A DNA stretch of 64,000 nt from an uncultured Lachnospiraceae bacterium (lineage in GTDB: Bacteria > Bacillota > Clostridia > Lachnospirales > Lachnospiraceae). Under the pieces are notes generated by a model. That model searched no databases. It was given only the letters and a program-made list of their open reading frames with translations, and was not told the origin of the DNA. The stretch spans positions 1-64,000 of the forward strand of contig CATXUX010000012.1 in NCBI GenBank assembly GCA_958402795.1. The letters run 5' to 3'. This document shows positions 17,806 through 25,336 of this stretch, one piece after another (the first letter of the stretch is position 1; every line of letters begins with the position of its first letter). A program made the position numbers and the translations under genes.

Positions 17806-18360
17806 ATGGGTGTGTTTGACAAATTTCTGGACATCATGAAATTAAACGAGGATGACGAAGAATACGAAGACGATTTTTATGATGATGAGGATGACGATTT
17901 CTACGAGGAAGATTATGAAGACAAGCCTCGTCGTTCTCTGTTCGGAAAGAAAGATACGAAAGATAAATATGATGATTTCGACATGGACGGGGACAATGGA
18001 AGTTACGTGCCATCAGCCGGCAGTAAGGTAACCCAGATGCGCCAGCCGGCGTCACGCAGAAACAACGGAAACATGGAAGTCTGTGTTGTGAAGCCTACGT
18101 CGGTAGATGATTCCAGGGAGATTACTGAGACTTTGCTGGCAGGACGGACCGTGATTCTGAACCTGGAGGGAATGGATCTGGAGATTGCGCAGCGTATTAT
18201 TGATTTTGTTTCCGGCGCTACCTTTGCGATCAGCGGCAACCTTCAGAAGATTTCGAATTACATCTTCCTTGTGACACCGACGAACGTAGATATTACAGGA
18301 GACCTGCAGGATCTTTTGGGCGGCTCGATGGAATCCTCTACCGTCCGCAGCAGATTTTAA
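17806..18360 (+). CDS. sepF: Cell division protein SepF
   Basis: A 184-residue FtsZ-bundling membrane anchor. The start is ATG 17806 after ataggag. Residues 1-11 (MGVFDKFLDIM) form the amphipathic membrane helix, about 14-60 is a very acidic flexible linker of Asp, Glu and Tyr, and about 86-170 is the SepF core (VVKPTSVDDSREI, LNLEGMDLEIAQRIIDFVSG, GNLQKISNYIFLVTP). Its neighbours yggS and ylmH are the usual ones. Confidence 0.95.
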   Translation: MGVFDKFLDIMKLNEDDEEYEDDFYDDEDDDFYEEDYEDKPRRSLFGKKDTKDKYDDFDMDGDNGSYVPSAGSKVTQMRQPASRRNNGNMEVCVVKPTSVDDSREITETLLAGRTVILNLEGMDLEIAQRIIDFVSGATFAISGNLQKISNYIFLVTPTNVDITGDLQDLLGGSMESSTVRSRF

Positions 18361-18375
18361 GCAGGTGGATTCCCG

Positions 18376-19182
18376 ATGCAAAAAGAGGAACAAGTGTTGG
18401 AAAGACGGCTGATTGACCTGTCCAGACGTGCATATTACAGCAACGCCGTTACATATTCTGATTTTCTGAATCTGAATGAACTGAATATCCTGAATTCAAT
18501 TCCGAAGGACAGTCTGTATTCCGGTTACGTGACATACGGAGGATTTGATTTTGCAGAGCGTCAGATGGCGGCATTTCTACCTGATGCTCTTTCTTTGCGT
18601 ACACAATCCGAGAACGGCAGCGATATCCGTGAACTGTTTGTTCCGGAAATGACCGTCCTGCGGATCCGGCCACGGAACAAACGCTTTTCGGGGGAACTGT
18701 CACACCGTGATTTTCTGGGTGCGATCCTGAATCTTGGTATAGAGCGTGGCAAAACCGGAGATATTCTGGTAGAAGAGCAGTCCGCAGTTTTGTTTACAGT
18801 GAATCAGCTTGCGCAGTTTATCTCGGAGAGTCTCAGCCGGGTTCGTAATACTTCCGTGGAAGTTACCCAGGAACCGTTTACGGATTTTCAGTATGTACAG
18901 CGCTATGAGACCGTAGAGGGAACCGTTGCCTCAGTCCGTCTGGACAGTCTTCTGTCCCTGGCTTTTTCTCTGTCGAGAAGTAAGGTGACGGGATGGATCG
19001 AAGGCGGAAAGGTATATGTAAACGGACGGCTGGCAACAACGAATGCCTGGCAGGTAAGAGAACATGACCGGATTTCTGTACGGGGAGCCGGAAAGTTTGA
19101 ATATGTTGGCAGTCAGGGGGTTACCAGAAAGAACCGTGTGCGTGTCACCATTCATAAGTATACCGGCCAGACGGTGAAATAA
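18376..19182 (+). CDS. ylmH: YlmH family S4-domain RNA-binding protein
   Basis: A 268-residue protein of the YlmH group found in the sepF operon of Gram-positive bacteria. An N-terminal and middle region (QRTLLIG-type in homologues; here SGYVTYGGFDFAERQM and HRDFLGAILNLGIERGKTGDI) precedes the C-terminal S4 RNA-binding domain from about residue 185 (VRLDSLLSLAFSLSRSK). YlmH has been linked to ribosome quality control and tRNA binding. It begins 15 bases after sepF. Confidence 0.92.
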   Translation: MQKEEQVLERRLIDLSRRAYYSNAVTYSDFLNLNELNILNSIPKDSLYSGYVTYGGFDFAERQMAAFLPDALSLRTQSENGSDIRELFVPEMTVLRIRPRNKRFSGELSHRDFLGAILNLGIERGKTGDILVEEQSAVLFTVNQLAQFISESLSRVRNTSVEVTQEPFTDFQYVQRYETVEGTVASVRLDSLLSLAFSLSRSKVTGWIEGGKVYVNGRLATTNAWQVREHDRISVRGAGKFEYVGSQGVTRKNRVRVTIHKYTGQTVK

Positions 19183-19206
19183 GGTGCGAAAGGAAGCGAA
19201 AGAGAT

Positions 19207-19770
19207 ATGGCAGAGATAGGAATAAAACCGTTCGAAGGAAACAAAAAGAAACATGCGCTCAGCGGGATTCTGGCGCTTCTTTTTTGTGCTGCCGCAGTTG
19301 GATTTGACCAGTTTACAAAACATCTGGCGGTAATCTATCTGAAAGGCAATTCCGGCATAGAGCTGATCGAGGGCGTTTTTGAATTATATTATCTGGAGAA
19401 CCGTGGGGCGGCGTTCGGTATGTTCCAGAATATGCAGGTCTTTTTTGTCATCGGAGCTGTTGCGATTGTATTTGTGGTCGGTTATTTTTATGAAAAGATG
19501 CCACACACTCCGAAGTATTACCCGCTTCGTATCTGTGCGGTCTTTCTGTGTGCCGGTGCGGTCGGGAATATGATCGACCGGGTGAGACAGAATTATGTGG
19601 TAGATTTTTTCTACCTTTCCCTGATCGACTTTCCGGTATTTAATGTCGCGGACTGCTATGTAGTTGGAAGCTGTATTCTGTTTATACTGGTCATTTTATT
19701 TTATTACAGGGATGAAAATGATTTCTCATGGATACAGCAGGAAAGGAAACGTCAGAGTCATGGGAAATGA
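19207..19770 (+). CDS. lspA: Lipoprotein signal peptidase LspA
   Basis: A 187-residue, four-helix membrane aspartic peptidase that removes signal peptides from prolipoproteins. The family blocks are DQFTKHLAV, NRGAAFGMF, GNMIDRV with catalytic Asp124, and FNVADCYVVGS with Asp149. The C-terminal basic tail is longer than average. It overlaps rluD by 11 bases, the usual lspA-rluD pairing. Confidence 0.95.
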   Translation: MAEIGIKPFEGNKKKHALSGILALLFCAAAVGFDQFTKHLAVIYLKGNSGIELIEGVFELYYLENRGAAFGMFQNMQVFFVIGAVAIVFVVGYFYEKMPHTPKYYPLRICAVFLCAGAVGNMIDRVRQNYVVDFFYLSLIDFPVFNVADCYVVGSCILFILVILFYYRDENDFSWIQQERKRQSHGK

Positions 19771-20668
19771 ACAGAATTTGATCTATCAGGGGGAACCGGA
19801 GCGGATCGATAAATACCTGGCAGCCTGTCTTCCGGATATGACGCGATCCCATATTCAGAAATTGATAAAAGAAGAAAATGTGCATGTCAATGGTTCTCCG
19901 GTGAAGCCGAATTATAAACTGAGTGACGGTGACGCCGTTTCCCTCTTTGTCCCCGAGCCGGAAGGTTTGGACATTTCTGCAGAAGATATCCCTCTGGATA
20001 TTTTATATGAAGATGAGGATATACTGGTCGTGAATAAGCCAAAAGGAATGGTCGTGCATCCTGCCCCCGGACACTATACCGGGACTCTGGTCAACGCTGT
20101 ATTATTTCACTGCAGAGAAAATCTGTCCGGGATCAATGGCGTGCTGCGCCCGGGAATCGTACACCGGATCGACAAGGACACCACCGGCTCACTTCTGGTC
20201 TGTAAAAACGACCGGGCGCATCAGGTGATGGCGGAGCAGTTGAAAACGCATTCGATCGTGCGGAAATACCGGGCCATCGTGCATGGAAATATAAAAGAAG
20301 ATACCGGAACCGTCGACCGTCCGATCGGCAGACATCCGACGGACAGGAAAAAGATGAGTGTTCACAGTACCAATGGAAAAGAAGCGGTGACGCACTACCG
20401 GGTGCTGGAACGTTTCGGGGATTATACGTATATTGAATGTCAGCTTGAGACAGGAAGGACGCACCAGATCCGGGTTCATATGGCAAGCATCGGGCATCCG
20501 GTTCTGGGAGATCCGGTATACGGACCGGCAAAATGCCCGTTCCGGCTGGAGGGACAGACGCTTCATGCAAAAATTCTCGGGATCCGGCACCCTGTAACGG
20601 GGGAATATATGGAATTTGACGCGCCTCTTCCGGATTATTTTTCATGTTTGCTTGAAAAGCTGCGCTAA
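19760..20668 (+). CDS. rluD: RluA/RluD family pseudouridine synthase
   Basis: A 302-residue enzyme that isomerises uridines in large-subunit rRNA. The ATG at 19760 gives MGNEQNLIYQ; the extended frame from 19664 lies within lspA. An S4 domain is at about residues 14-60 (ERIDKYLAACLPDMTRS) and the catalytic motif is GIVHRIDKDTTGSLL with Asp138. The end has the QIRVHMASIGHPVLGD motif. The lspA-rluD order supports RluD rather than RluC, but the exact target uridines cannot be read from the sequence. Confidence 0.9.
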   Translation: MGNEQNLIYQGEPERIDKYLAACLPDMTRSHIQKLIKEENVHVNGSPVKPNYKLSDGDAVSLFVPEPEGLDISAEDIPLDILYEDEDILVVNKPKGMVVHPAPGHYTGTLVNAVLFHCRENLSGINGVLRPGIVHRIDKDTTGSLLVCKNDRAHQVMAEQLKTHSIVRKYRAIVHGNIKEDTGTVDRPIGRHPTDRKKMSVHSTNGKEAVTHYRVLERFGDYTYIECQLETGRTHQIRVHMASIGHPVLGDPVYGPAKCPFRLEGQTLHAKILGIRHPVTGEYMEFDAPLPDYFSCLLEKLR

Positions 20669-20680
20669 CTGTTTTATAAT
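20652..20680 (+). promoter_or_regulatory. Sigma-A promoter for the cytidylate-kinase-like gene
   Basis: A -35 ttgaaa (20652-20657) and a perfect -10 tataat (20675-20680) are separated by 17 bases. The -35 lies within the last codons of rluD. The start codon at 20733 is about 45 bases beyond the expected transcription start. Confidence 0.75.
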
Positions 20681-20732
20681 GCTAGTATCAGAACCGTGAT
20701 AAAACCGGTTTTTCATAAAGGAGTGTGACAGC

Positions 20733-21374
20733 ATGAAGACAAATTCAATTATTACAATCGGAAGACAGTATGGCAGCGCAGGAAGAGAAATCGGCTATAA
20801 AATTGCAGAAGATTTCGGAATTAAGCTCTATGATAAGGAGATGCTGGCGCGTGCCGCGAAAGAAAGCGGGATGTGTGAAGAAATCTTCGAGACACATGAT
20901 GAGAAACCTACAAACAGCTTTCTCTATTCTATCGTGATGGATACGTATTCTGTAGGATATTCAGGGAATACATATACGGATATGCCGATCAACCAGAAAG
21001 TCTTTCTCGCACAGTTTGACGCAATTAAGAAGATTGCCGACGAGGGCCCCTGCATCCTGATCGGACGTTGTGCAGATTATGCGCTGGAATCCTATGATAA
21101 TGTGGTCAGTGTGTTTATCCATGCAGACCTCGATGCAAGGGTCAGCCGGATCTGCAGGCTTTATGACCTGCCGGTGAATAAGGCTAAGGACCGGATCATT
21201 AAGACAGATAAGAAGAGAGCAAGCTATTACAATTATTATACAAACAAGCGCTGGTCAGACGCGGAGAGTTATGATCTCTGCCTGAGCAGTTCAAAACTGG
21301 GAATCGAAGGAACCGCAAAAGCGATCGAGGAATATGTACTGTTAAAAGAAAGCATTCAGAAGCCGAGAATTTAA
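20733..21374 (+). CDS. Cytidylate kinase-like family protein
   Basis: A 213-residue member of the cytidylate_kin2 family of P-loop proteins. Its nucleotide-binding loop is GRQYGSAGREIG near residue 11, with the later conserved ILIGRCADYAL and the DKKRASYYNYYTNKRWSD segment. The group is common in Clostridia and is distinct from Cmk; the substrate is not proven. It is preceded by its own promoter and ends within a hairpin terminator, so it is probably monocistronic. Confidence 0.85.
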   Translation: MKTNSIITIGRQYGSAGREIGYKIAEDFGIKLYDKEMLARAAKESGMCEEIFETHDEKPTNSFLYSIVMDTYSVGYSGNTYTDMPINQKVFLAQFDAIKKIADEGPCILIGRCADYALESYDNVVSVFIHADLDARVSRICRLYDLPVNKAKDRIIKTDKKRASYYNYYTNKRWSDAESYDLCLSSSKLGIEGTAKAIEEYVLLKESIQKPRI

Positions 21375-21391
21375 TTCTCGGCTTTCTCTTT
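21360..21391 (+). terminator. Hairpin terminator overlapping the kinase stop codon
   Basis: Perfect arms aagccgagaa (21360-21369) and ttctcggctt (21375-21384) are followed by a T-rich tail (tctcttt). The stop codon TAA (21372-21374) sits in the loop. Confidence 0.85.
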
Positions 21392-21414
21392 GTACCTTTG
21401 CACTTATCCTTACA

Positions 21415-22149
21415 CTATCTGGTATGCGGGATACGTTCCGGCCAGCCTTTGATATCACCACCCAGGATCGCATGGAACATCCGCTCTTTTGCACCGGGAT
21501 GATCCCTGTTCAGCGTTCTGACAAGTTCTTTCGCATACTGCCGTTTTGTGTATCCGTCGACGGGACACTTTCCTTTTACAACCGGGAGCTGATATTTATT
21601 CCGGAAACCGATCACTTCAGCTTCGTCTACAAACATCATCGGCCGGATCACAGTCAGATCCATCCGGTCCAGATAGGTCTTGGGGGAGAAGGAGTAAAAA
21701 CGTCCCTCAAAGATCAGGGAGAGCAGCATGGTCTCGACGATATCATCTTTGTGGTGAGCATAGGCGACTTTATTGCATCCCATCTCTTTGACAGCCTGGT
21801 TGAGCGCTCCTTTTCTCATCTTGGCGCAGAGGGAACAGGGATTCGTCTCTTTTCTCACATCGAAAAGAATATGGTATATGTCCGACTTTACAACATGATA
21901 GGGAACGTCCATTTCCCTGCAAAGCGCGCGTATCGGCTCTGTATCGAAATTTTCAAAGCCAAGGTCAACTGTTACTGCACTCAGTTCAAAATGGTGCGGA
22001 TAGAAGCGTCTGAGGCCGTGAAGGGCATACAGGAGAGTCAGACTGTCTTTGCCGCCGGAGATACCGACCGCAATATGGTCTCCTTCCTCGATCATCTGAT
22101 ATTCATCCACTGCTTTTCGTGTGTAGCTTAATAATCTCTGTAACTGCAT
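21415..22149 (-). CDS. ttcA: TtcA family tRNA thiolation protein
   Basis: A 244-residue PP-loop ATPase. The nucleotide motif is GISGGKDSLTLL near residue 30, and a CxxC pair (NPCSLCAKMR) near residue 103 with a third Cys in VKGKCPVDG near 196 suits an iron-sulfur cluster, as in TtcA, which makes 2-thiocytidine at position 32 of tRNA. Clostridia have several TtcA/TilS-like paralogues, so the exact tRNA position modified is an inference. The start follows aggaaa. It lies downstream of the recombinase gene across a 10-base tandem repeat. Confidence 0.85.
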   Translation of the reverse strand: MQLQRLLSYTRKAVDEYQMIEEGDHIAVGISGGKDSLTLLYALHGLRRFYPHHFELSAVTVDLGFENFDTEPIRALCREMDVPYHVVKSDIYHILFDVRKETNPCSLCAKMRKGALNQAVKEMGCNKVAYAHHKDDIVETMLLSLIFEGRFYSFSPKTYLDRMDLTVIRPMMFVDEAEVIGFRNKYQLPVVKGKCPVDGYTKRQYAKELVRTLNRDHPGAKERMFHAILGGDIKGWPERIPHTR

Positions 22150-22170
22150 ATTTTCCGGTTTCCTTTCTTA

Positions 22171-22205
22171 TTCAGAGTTGTTTAGAGTTGTTTAGAGTTG
22201 TTTAG
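22171..22205. repeat. Three-copy 10-bp tandem repeat
   Basis: The unit tttagagttg occurs at 22181-22190 and 22191-22200, with a near copy ttcagagttg at 22171-22180 and a half copy tttag at 22201-22205. It fills the gap between the recombinase stop codon and the ttcA start and has no clear function. Confidence 0.85.
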
Positions 22206-22224
22206 GACTGGTGCTTGATTCGTC

Positions 22225-23304
22225 TCATGGTTCCCGTAATTTTACTGCATCCGCAGCCGATCTGCGGCGGTTTTCATCGATTGCCGCATAATGCTTCTTC
22301 GTTGTATTGACGTCCTTGTGTCCCAGTACATCAGCAACAAGATAAATATCCCCGGTTTCCTTATACAGTGCGGTTCCATAGGTGCTCCGCAGCTTATGCG
22401 GGGTGATCTTTTTATTCGGCGTCACTTCCCGGGCATATTTTTTTACCATATTTTCAACGGCCTGCACGCTCATCCGCTTTCTCTGTGTCGAGAGAAACAG
22501 CGCGTTCTCATGACCGGGAAGGGGAGTAGTGGACTTGCGCGTTGTATACAGATAAGTCTTCAATGAGTTTTCCACTTCTTCGCCAAAATAGACAACCATT
22601 TCATTGCCGCCTTTTCGCGTTACTTTGATGCCGTTATTTTTAAAATCAACATCCTGAATATCCAGTCCGACACATTCGGAGACACGGATCCCGGTTCCGA
22701 GCAGAAGCGTCAGGATTGCAAGGTCGCGGTTCCGAGTTTTCTCATAATACACCTTTTTTTGTCCGGTCAGTTCATCGCCGCCGTGATCTACATAGTCCAG
22801 AAGCATTGCGACCTCGTCTGTATCCAGACGGATAATGGACTTTTCGTGCAGTTTCGGCATATCCACAAGCAGTGTCGGATTCTTCTGGATGATCTGATGC
22901 TTATAATAGTAGCCATAAAAACTGCGCAGCGCGGACATCTTGCGTGCCAGACCTTTTTCAGTATTGGTGATCTGTTTGTTTTCATCATTTTTATATACTT
23001 TCAGATATTCCTGATATTCTTCAATATCTACAGGTTCCAGCTGTTCCAGATCGGCCGGCGTAAACTGGTTGATCGTGTAATTCGCGTATACAGGATTGTT
23101 TTCCATCAGGAAATGAAAAAATACCCGGATGTCGTAGGCATAAGAAATCCTTGTCCGCGCGGATGTTTTCGGCTCGACTGCACGGAAATAATCTTTGGCA
23201 AACGGCGGTAATGTTTTCAGTATTTCACGAAGTCGCAGCGTATTGTCAATATAAGTTTGTTCGTGGTATGTTTTTTGCGTTTCTTTGTTTGAATTCTGAC
23301 TCAT
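22225..23304 (-). CDS. XerS-like tyrosine recombinase
   Basis: A 359-residue tyrosine recombinase with a complete active site: Arg207 (GTGIRVSE), Lys231 (TRKGG), His303 and Arg306 (TPHKLRSTYG), His329 (VLGHKDV) and the nucleophile Tyr339 (KKHYAAID). An N-terminal SAM-like domain spans about residues 30-150. Length and layout, including the LDYVD segment and the RKGG motif, resemble the stand-alone XerS recombinase of streptococci (356 residues) more than phage integrases. The genes around it are housekeeping and no phage or transposon genes are near, so I favour a chromosome dimer resolution role over a mobile-element role. The ribosome binding site is aagggg. Confidence 0.8.
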   Translation of the reverse strand: MSQNSNKETQKTYHEQTYIDNTLRLREILKTLPPFAKDYFRAVEPKTSARTRISYAYDIRVFFHFLMENNPVYANYTINQFTPADLEQLEPVDIEEYQEYLKVYKNDENKQITNTEKGLARKMSALRSFYGYYYKHQIIQKNPTLLVDMPKLHEKSIIRLDTDEVAMLLDYVDHGGDELTGQKKVYYEKTRNRDLAILTLLLGTGIRVSECVGLDIQDVDFKNNGIKVTRKGGNEMVVYFGEEVENSLKTYLYTTRKSTTPLPGHENALFLSTQRKRMSVQAVENMVKKYAREVTPNKKITPHKLRSTYGTALYKETGDIYLVADVLGHKDVNTTKKHYAAIDENRRRSAADAVKLREP

Positions 23305-23332
23305 AAATAAAACCCCTTATTTCATGTATAAA

Positions 23333-23364
23333 GATCTATAACAAAGGTAATTTTACCATAGATC
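23333..23364. promoter_or_regulatory. 32-bp inverted repeat upstream of the recombinase, candidate dif-like site or operator
   Basis: Perfect 7-base outer arms gatctat (23333-23339) and atagatc (23358-23364) enclose a second repeat, ggtaa (23346-23350) and ttacc (23353-23357). It lies 28 bases upstream of the recombinase start codon. Known XerS target sites are about 31 bp and lie beside xerS, which makes this a candidate; an autoregulatory operator or a transcript hairpin is equally possible. Confidence 0.4.
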
Positions 23365-23489
23365 CGTTTATTTGTCTACATCTTTTGGAAAAATCGGTAT
23401 TTGTCGTATAGATTGATTTGTGTTTATACAGCTCTGATTTCTGTGCGGTATATCCTATTTATTTGGCGTTTGACTTGTCTTTTCGAATT

Positions 23490-23506
23490 TTTCTATGGGA
23501 TAGAAA
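23490..23506. repeat. 17-bp inverted repeat
   Basis: Arms tttctat (23490-23496) and atagaaa (23500-23506) are separated by ggg, with a further aatt on each side, slightly offset. It may be a protein-binding site; no regulator is suggested. Confidence 0.35.
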
Positions 23507-23522
23507 TTGATTTTTGTAGAGC

Positions 23523-23600
23523 GGGACTACTGTATATATGGGGATGATGATAAGGAATCCATGAATTCCGGATGGAGCATGTTCCTTTCACAGCAGTCCC
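23523..23600. ncRNA. Candidate structured RNA or DNA element
   Basis: An 11-base outer stem, gggactactgt (23523-23533) with acagcagtccc (23590-23600), pairs at ten positions with one A-C mismatch on the plus strand and a G-T wobble on the minus strand. It encloses two small palindromic hairpins: ggaatccatgaattcc (23554-23569) and ggagcatgttcc (23574-23585). No known family was recognised. The wobble-compatible mismatch slightly favours minus-strand transcription. Confidence 0.35.
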
Positions 23601-23641
23601 AGGGGTGAGTTTATATAACAAATAATAGATAAAGTGCGTGT

Positions 23642-24034
23642 TTAATCTGCGGTTGTATTATTGTATACAACTATAATTCGGTCGCCGGCCTTGATGGTAT
23701 CTCCAGACAGGCTGTTAATCTCCTGCAATGTATGCACGTATTCCGTTACAGATTCCTCTTCACTGCGGTATTCTTCGGCAAGATCCCAGAGCGTGTCTCC
23801 GGATTCAACGGTAATGCTTTCATATACCTGAAAGGTTTCAGGCTCTTTCCGGACGTCTCCGTGTGCGGATGTCATAAACCCGTCCAGAGTGATAAAGCAG
23901 ATTACAGAAAGAACCACACAAATAAGTGTGCCGGTCAGCCGGCTTCTCTTCTGCCGCTCTGTGTGCCGGCGTCCTCTCGTCTTGTCTTTTTTGGATACGC
24001 TGTGGATTCTGGTTTCTTCTCTTCTGTCTCTCAT
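23642..24034 (-). CDS. YneA-like LysM membrane protein, probable SOS division inhibitor
   Basis: A 130-residue protein with a highly basic N-terminus (about 1-33), one transmembrane helix at about 35-51, and a C-terminal LysM domain (about 72-124: ITVESGDTLWDLAEEYRS ... INSLSGDTIKAGDRIIV). It is transcribed divergently from lexA across a cluster of LexA boxes. In Bacillus subtilis yneA, which encodes a LysM protein that halts division during DNA damage, has exactly this position. Function is therefore inferred from domain order and location; sequence identity to YneA was not computed. The ribosome binding site is gggggag. Confidence 0.8.
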   Translation of the reverse strand: MRDRREETRIHSVSKKDKTRGRRHTERQKRSRLTGTLICVVLSVICFITLDGFMTSAHGDVRKEPETFQVYESITVESGDTLWDLAEEYRSEEESVTEYVHTLQEINSLSGDTIKAGDRIIVVYNNTTAD

Positions 24035-24059
24035 TGCTTTCTCCCCCTATGGTTCAATG

Positions 24060-24176
24060 AAACATCTGTTCACGGAACATGTGTTCTCTTCGTTACATGA
24101 TGCAGTATACAACAAGAACACATGTTTGTCAATACTTTTTCATAAAATTTCGAACATGTTTTCGTAACAAATGTTT
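24060..24176. promoter_or_regulatory. Cluster of LexA (SOS) boxes
   Basis: Sites matching the Gram-positive consensus GAAC-N4-GTTC: a perfect one at 24075-24086 (gaacatgtgttc), and one-mismatch sites at 24060-24071 (aaacatctgttc), 24116-24127 (gaacacatgttt) and 24152-24163 (gaacatgttttc, flanked by C and G). A weaker fifth copy may lie at 24165-24176 (taacaaatgttt). They lie between the divergent yneA-like and lexA genes and should allow LexA to repress both. Confidence 0.85.
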
Positions 24177-24203
24177 GCTTTTTCGAGACCTTTATGATAC
24201 TAT
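24175..24203 (+). promoter_or_regulatory. lexA promoter
   Basis: A -35 ttgctt (24175-24180) and a -10 tactat (24198-24203) are separated by 17 bases. LexA boxes lie just upstream of and against the -35, as expected for an autoregulated lexA. Confidence 0.7.
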
Positions 24204-24258
24204 TAAAAAAGATTAAAAATTCTTGGGATAAGCAGTACAATGAGTAGGAGGAAATGGT

Positions 24259-24876
24259 ATGGCGCAGGGAAAGATCAGTAAAAAGCAGGAGGAGATTCTT
24301 GAATACATAAAATCAGAAATATTACAGCGGGGATATCCGCCGTCTGTGCGAGAGATCTGCGAGGCAGTCAGGCTGAAGTCCACTTCTTCTGTCCACTCTC
24401 ATCTGGAAACACTGGAAAAGAACGGATATATCCGCCGTGATCCGACGAAGCCGCGGGCGATTGAGATACTGGACGACGACTTTGCACTCACCAGACGCGA
24501 ACTTGTCCAGGTTCCCGTGATTGGGCGTGTCGCTGCCGGAGAACCTATTTTTGCGCAGGAGAATATCATGGATTACTTCCCGATTCCGGCTGAGATGATG
24601 CCGAATAAGCAGACGTTTCTTCTGGAGGTAAAAGGAGAAAGTATGATTAACGCCGGAATTCTAAGCGGTGATTACGTGTTGGTTCAGGAGGAGCATACGG
24701 CTTCAAACGGAGATATGGTTGTCGCTCTGATCGAGGATGGCGCTACGGTCAAGCGTTTTTACCGTGAAGAAGGCGTGATCCGTCTTCAGCCGGAGAACGA
24801 TTTCATGGATCCGATCATTGTCAGAGATGTGACGATTCTCGGCAGGGTGATTGGTGTATTCCGGTTTTTTAAATAA
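24259..24876 (+). CDS. lexA: SOS repressor LexA
   Basis: A 205-residue LexA. The N-terminal winged helix spans residues 1-70 (GYPPSVREICEAVRLKSTSSVHSHLETL is the recognition region, here broken by position rather than quoted in full). The self-cleavage site is Ala93-Gly94 in RVAAGEP, and the catalytic pair is Ser128 (KGESM) and Lys165 (GATVKRFYRE). On RecA-ssDNA contact it cleaves itself and releases the SOS genes, here including the divergent yneA-like gene. The start has taggaggaaatggt before the ATG. Confidence 0.97.
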   Translation: MAQGKISKKQEEILEYIKSEILQRGYPPSVREICEAVRLKSTSSVHSHLETLEKNGYIRRDPTKPRAIEILDDDFALTRRELVQVPVIGRVAAGEPIFAQENIMDYFPIPAEMMPNKQTFLLEVKGESMINAGILSGDYVLVQEEHTASNGDMVVALIEDGATVKRFYREEGVIRLQPENDFMDPIIVRDVTILGRVIGVFRFFK

Positions 24877-24884
24877 ACGGAGAA

Positions 24885-24940
24885 CAAAAGAAAAAGAAGA
24901 GAACATTTTGCCGTGTTCTCTTCTTTTTCTTTTGCTTGCC
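24885..24940. terminator. Bidirectional terminator between lexA and rsfS
   Basis: A long hairpin of about 21 pairs (24885-24907 with 24916-24936, one 2-base bulge) has an A-rich left arm and a T-rich right arm. It separates the convergent lexA and rsfS genes and can serve both. Confidence 0.85.
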
Positions 24941-24976
24941 GGATGAGAATTTTGCATAAATCATTCCCGTCAGGAA

Positions 24977-25336
24977 TCATGCAAGTGTTTCGATATCTAC
25001 TTCTCTTCCATCACGCCAGATTCTCTCCAGGTCGTAGAAAAGTCTGTTTTCGCGGTCGAATATGTGGATGATCACATCGCCGAAGTCAAGCAGCACCCAG
25101 CCGCCGTTTCCGGTGCCCTCGATCTGTTTGACCGGATATCCTGCTTTTTCCAGTTCTTCTTCCACGGCGTCTACCATTGCCCGAACCTGGCTTTCATTGG
25201 TTCCGTTGGCAATGATGAAGTAGTCTGCAAGCACAGACACCTCGGAGATATCAATGACTTTAATATCTTCTGCTTTCTTTTCACTCAGTGCATGGCAGGC
25301 TGTCTTTGCCATTTCATTGGATGCATTCTGTTTCAT
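24977..25336 (-). CDS. rsfS: Ribosomal silencing factor RsfS
   Basis: A 119-residue RsfS (YqeL/RsfA). The start MKQNASNEMAK at 25336 has ggaggaagg just upstream; an upstream in-frame start extends further into yqeK. Conserved parts are DIKVIDISEVSVLADYFII, the NGTNESQVRAM segment, GNGGWVLLDFGDVIIHIF and the DLERIWRDG end. It binds ribosomal protein L14 and blocks subunit joining in starvation. It overlaps yqeK by 23 bases, in the usual nadD-yqeK-rsfS order. Confidence 0.95.
   Translation of the reverse strand: MKQNASNEMAKTACHALSEKKAEDIKVIDISEVSVLADYFIIANGTNESQVRAMVDAVEEELEKAGYPVKQIEGTGNGGWVLLDFGDVIIHIFDRENRLFYDLERIWRDGREVDIETLA

Larger units (their letters stand above)
23305..23641. other. 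337-bp intergenic region with several inverted repeats
   Basis: No convincing gene is present between the XerS-like gene and the yneA-like gene. It is AT-rich and holds three inverted repeats, listed separately: 23333-23364, 23490-23506 and 23523-23600. It could contain the promoter of the recombinase, but no strong sigma-A pair was identified for either flanking gene. Confidence 0.7.

Noticed and set aside
22171..22205. Tandem repeat considered as CRISPR
   Set aside because: The unit is 10 bp with no spacers and there are no cas genes.
22225..23304. Tyrosine recombinase considered as a mobile-element integrase
   Set aside because: No phage, excisionase, relaxase or direct-repeat att sites were seen, neighbours are housekeeping genes, and the layout is XerS-like.
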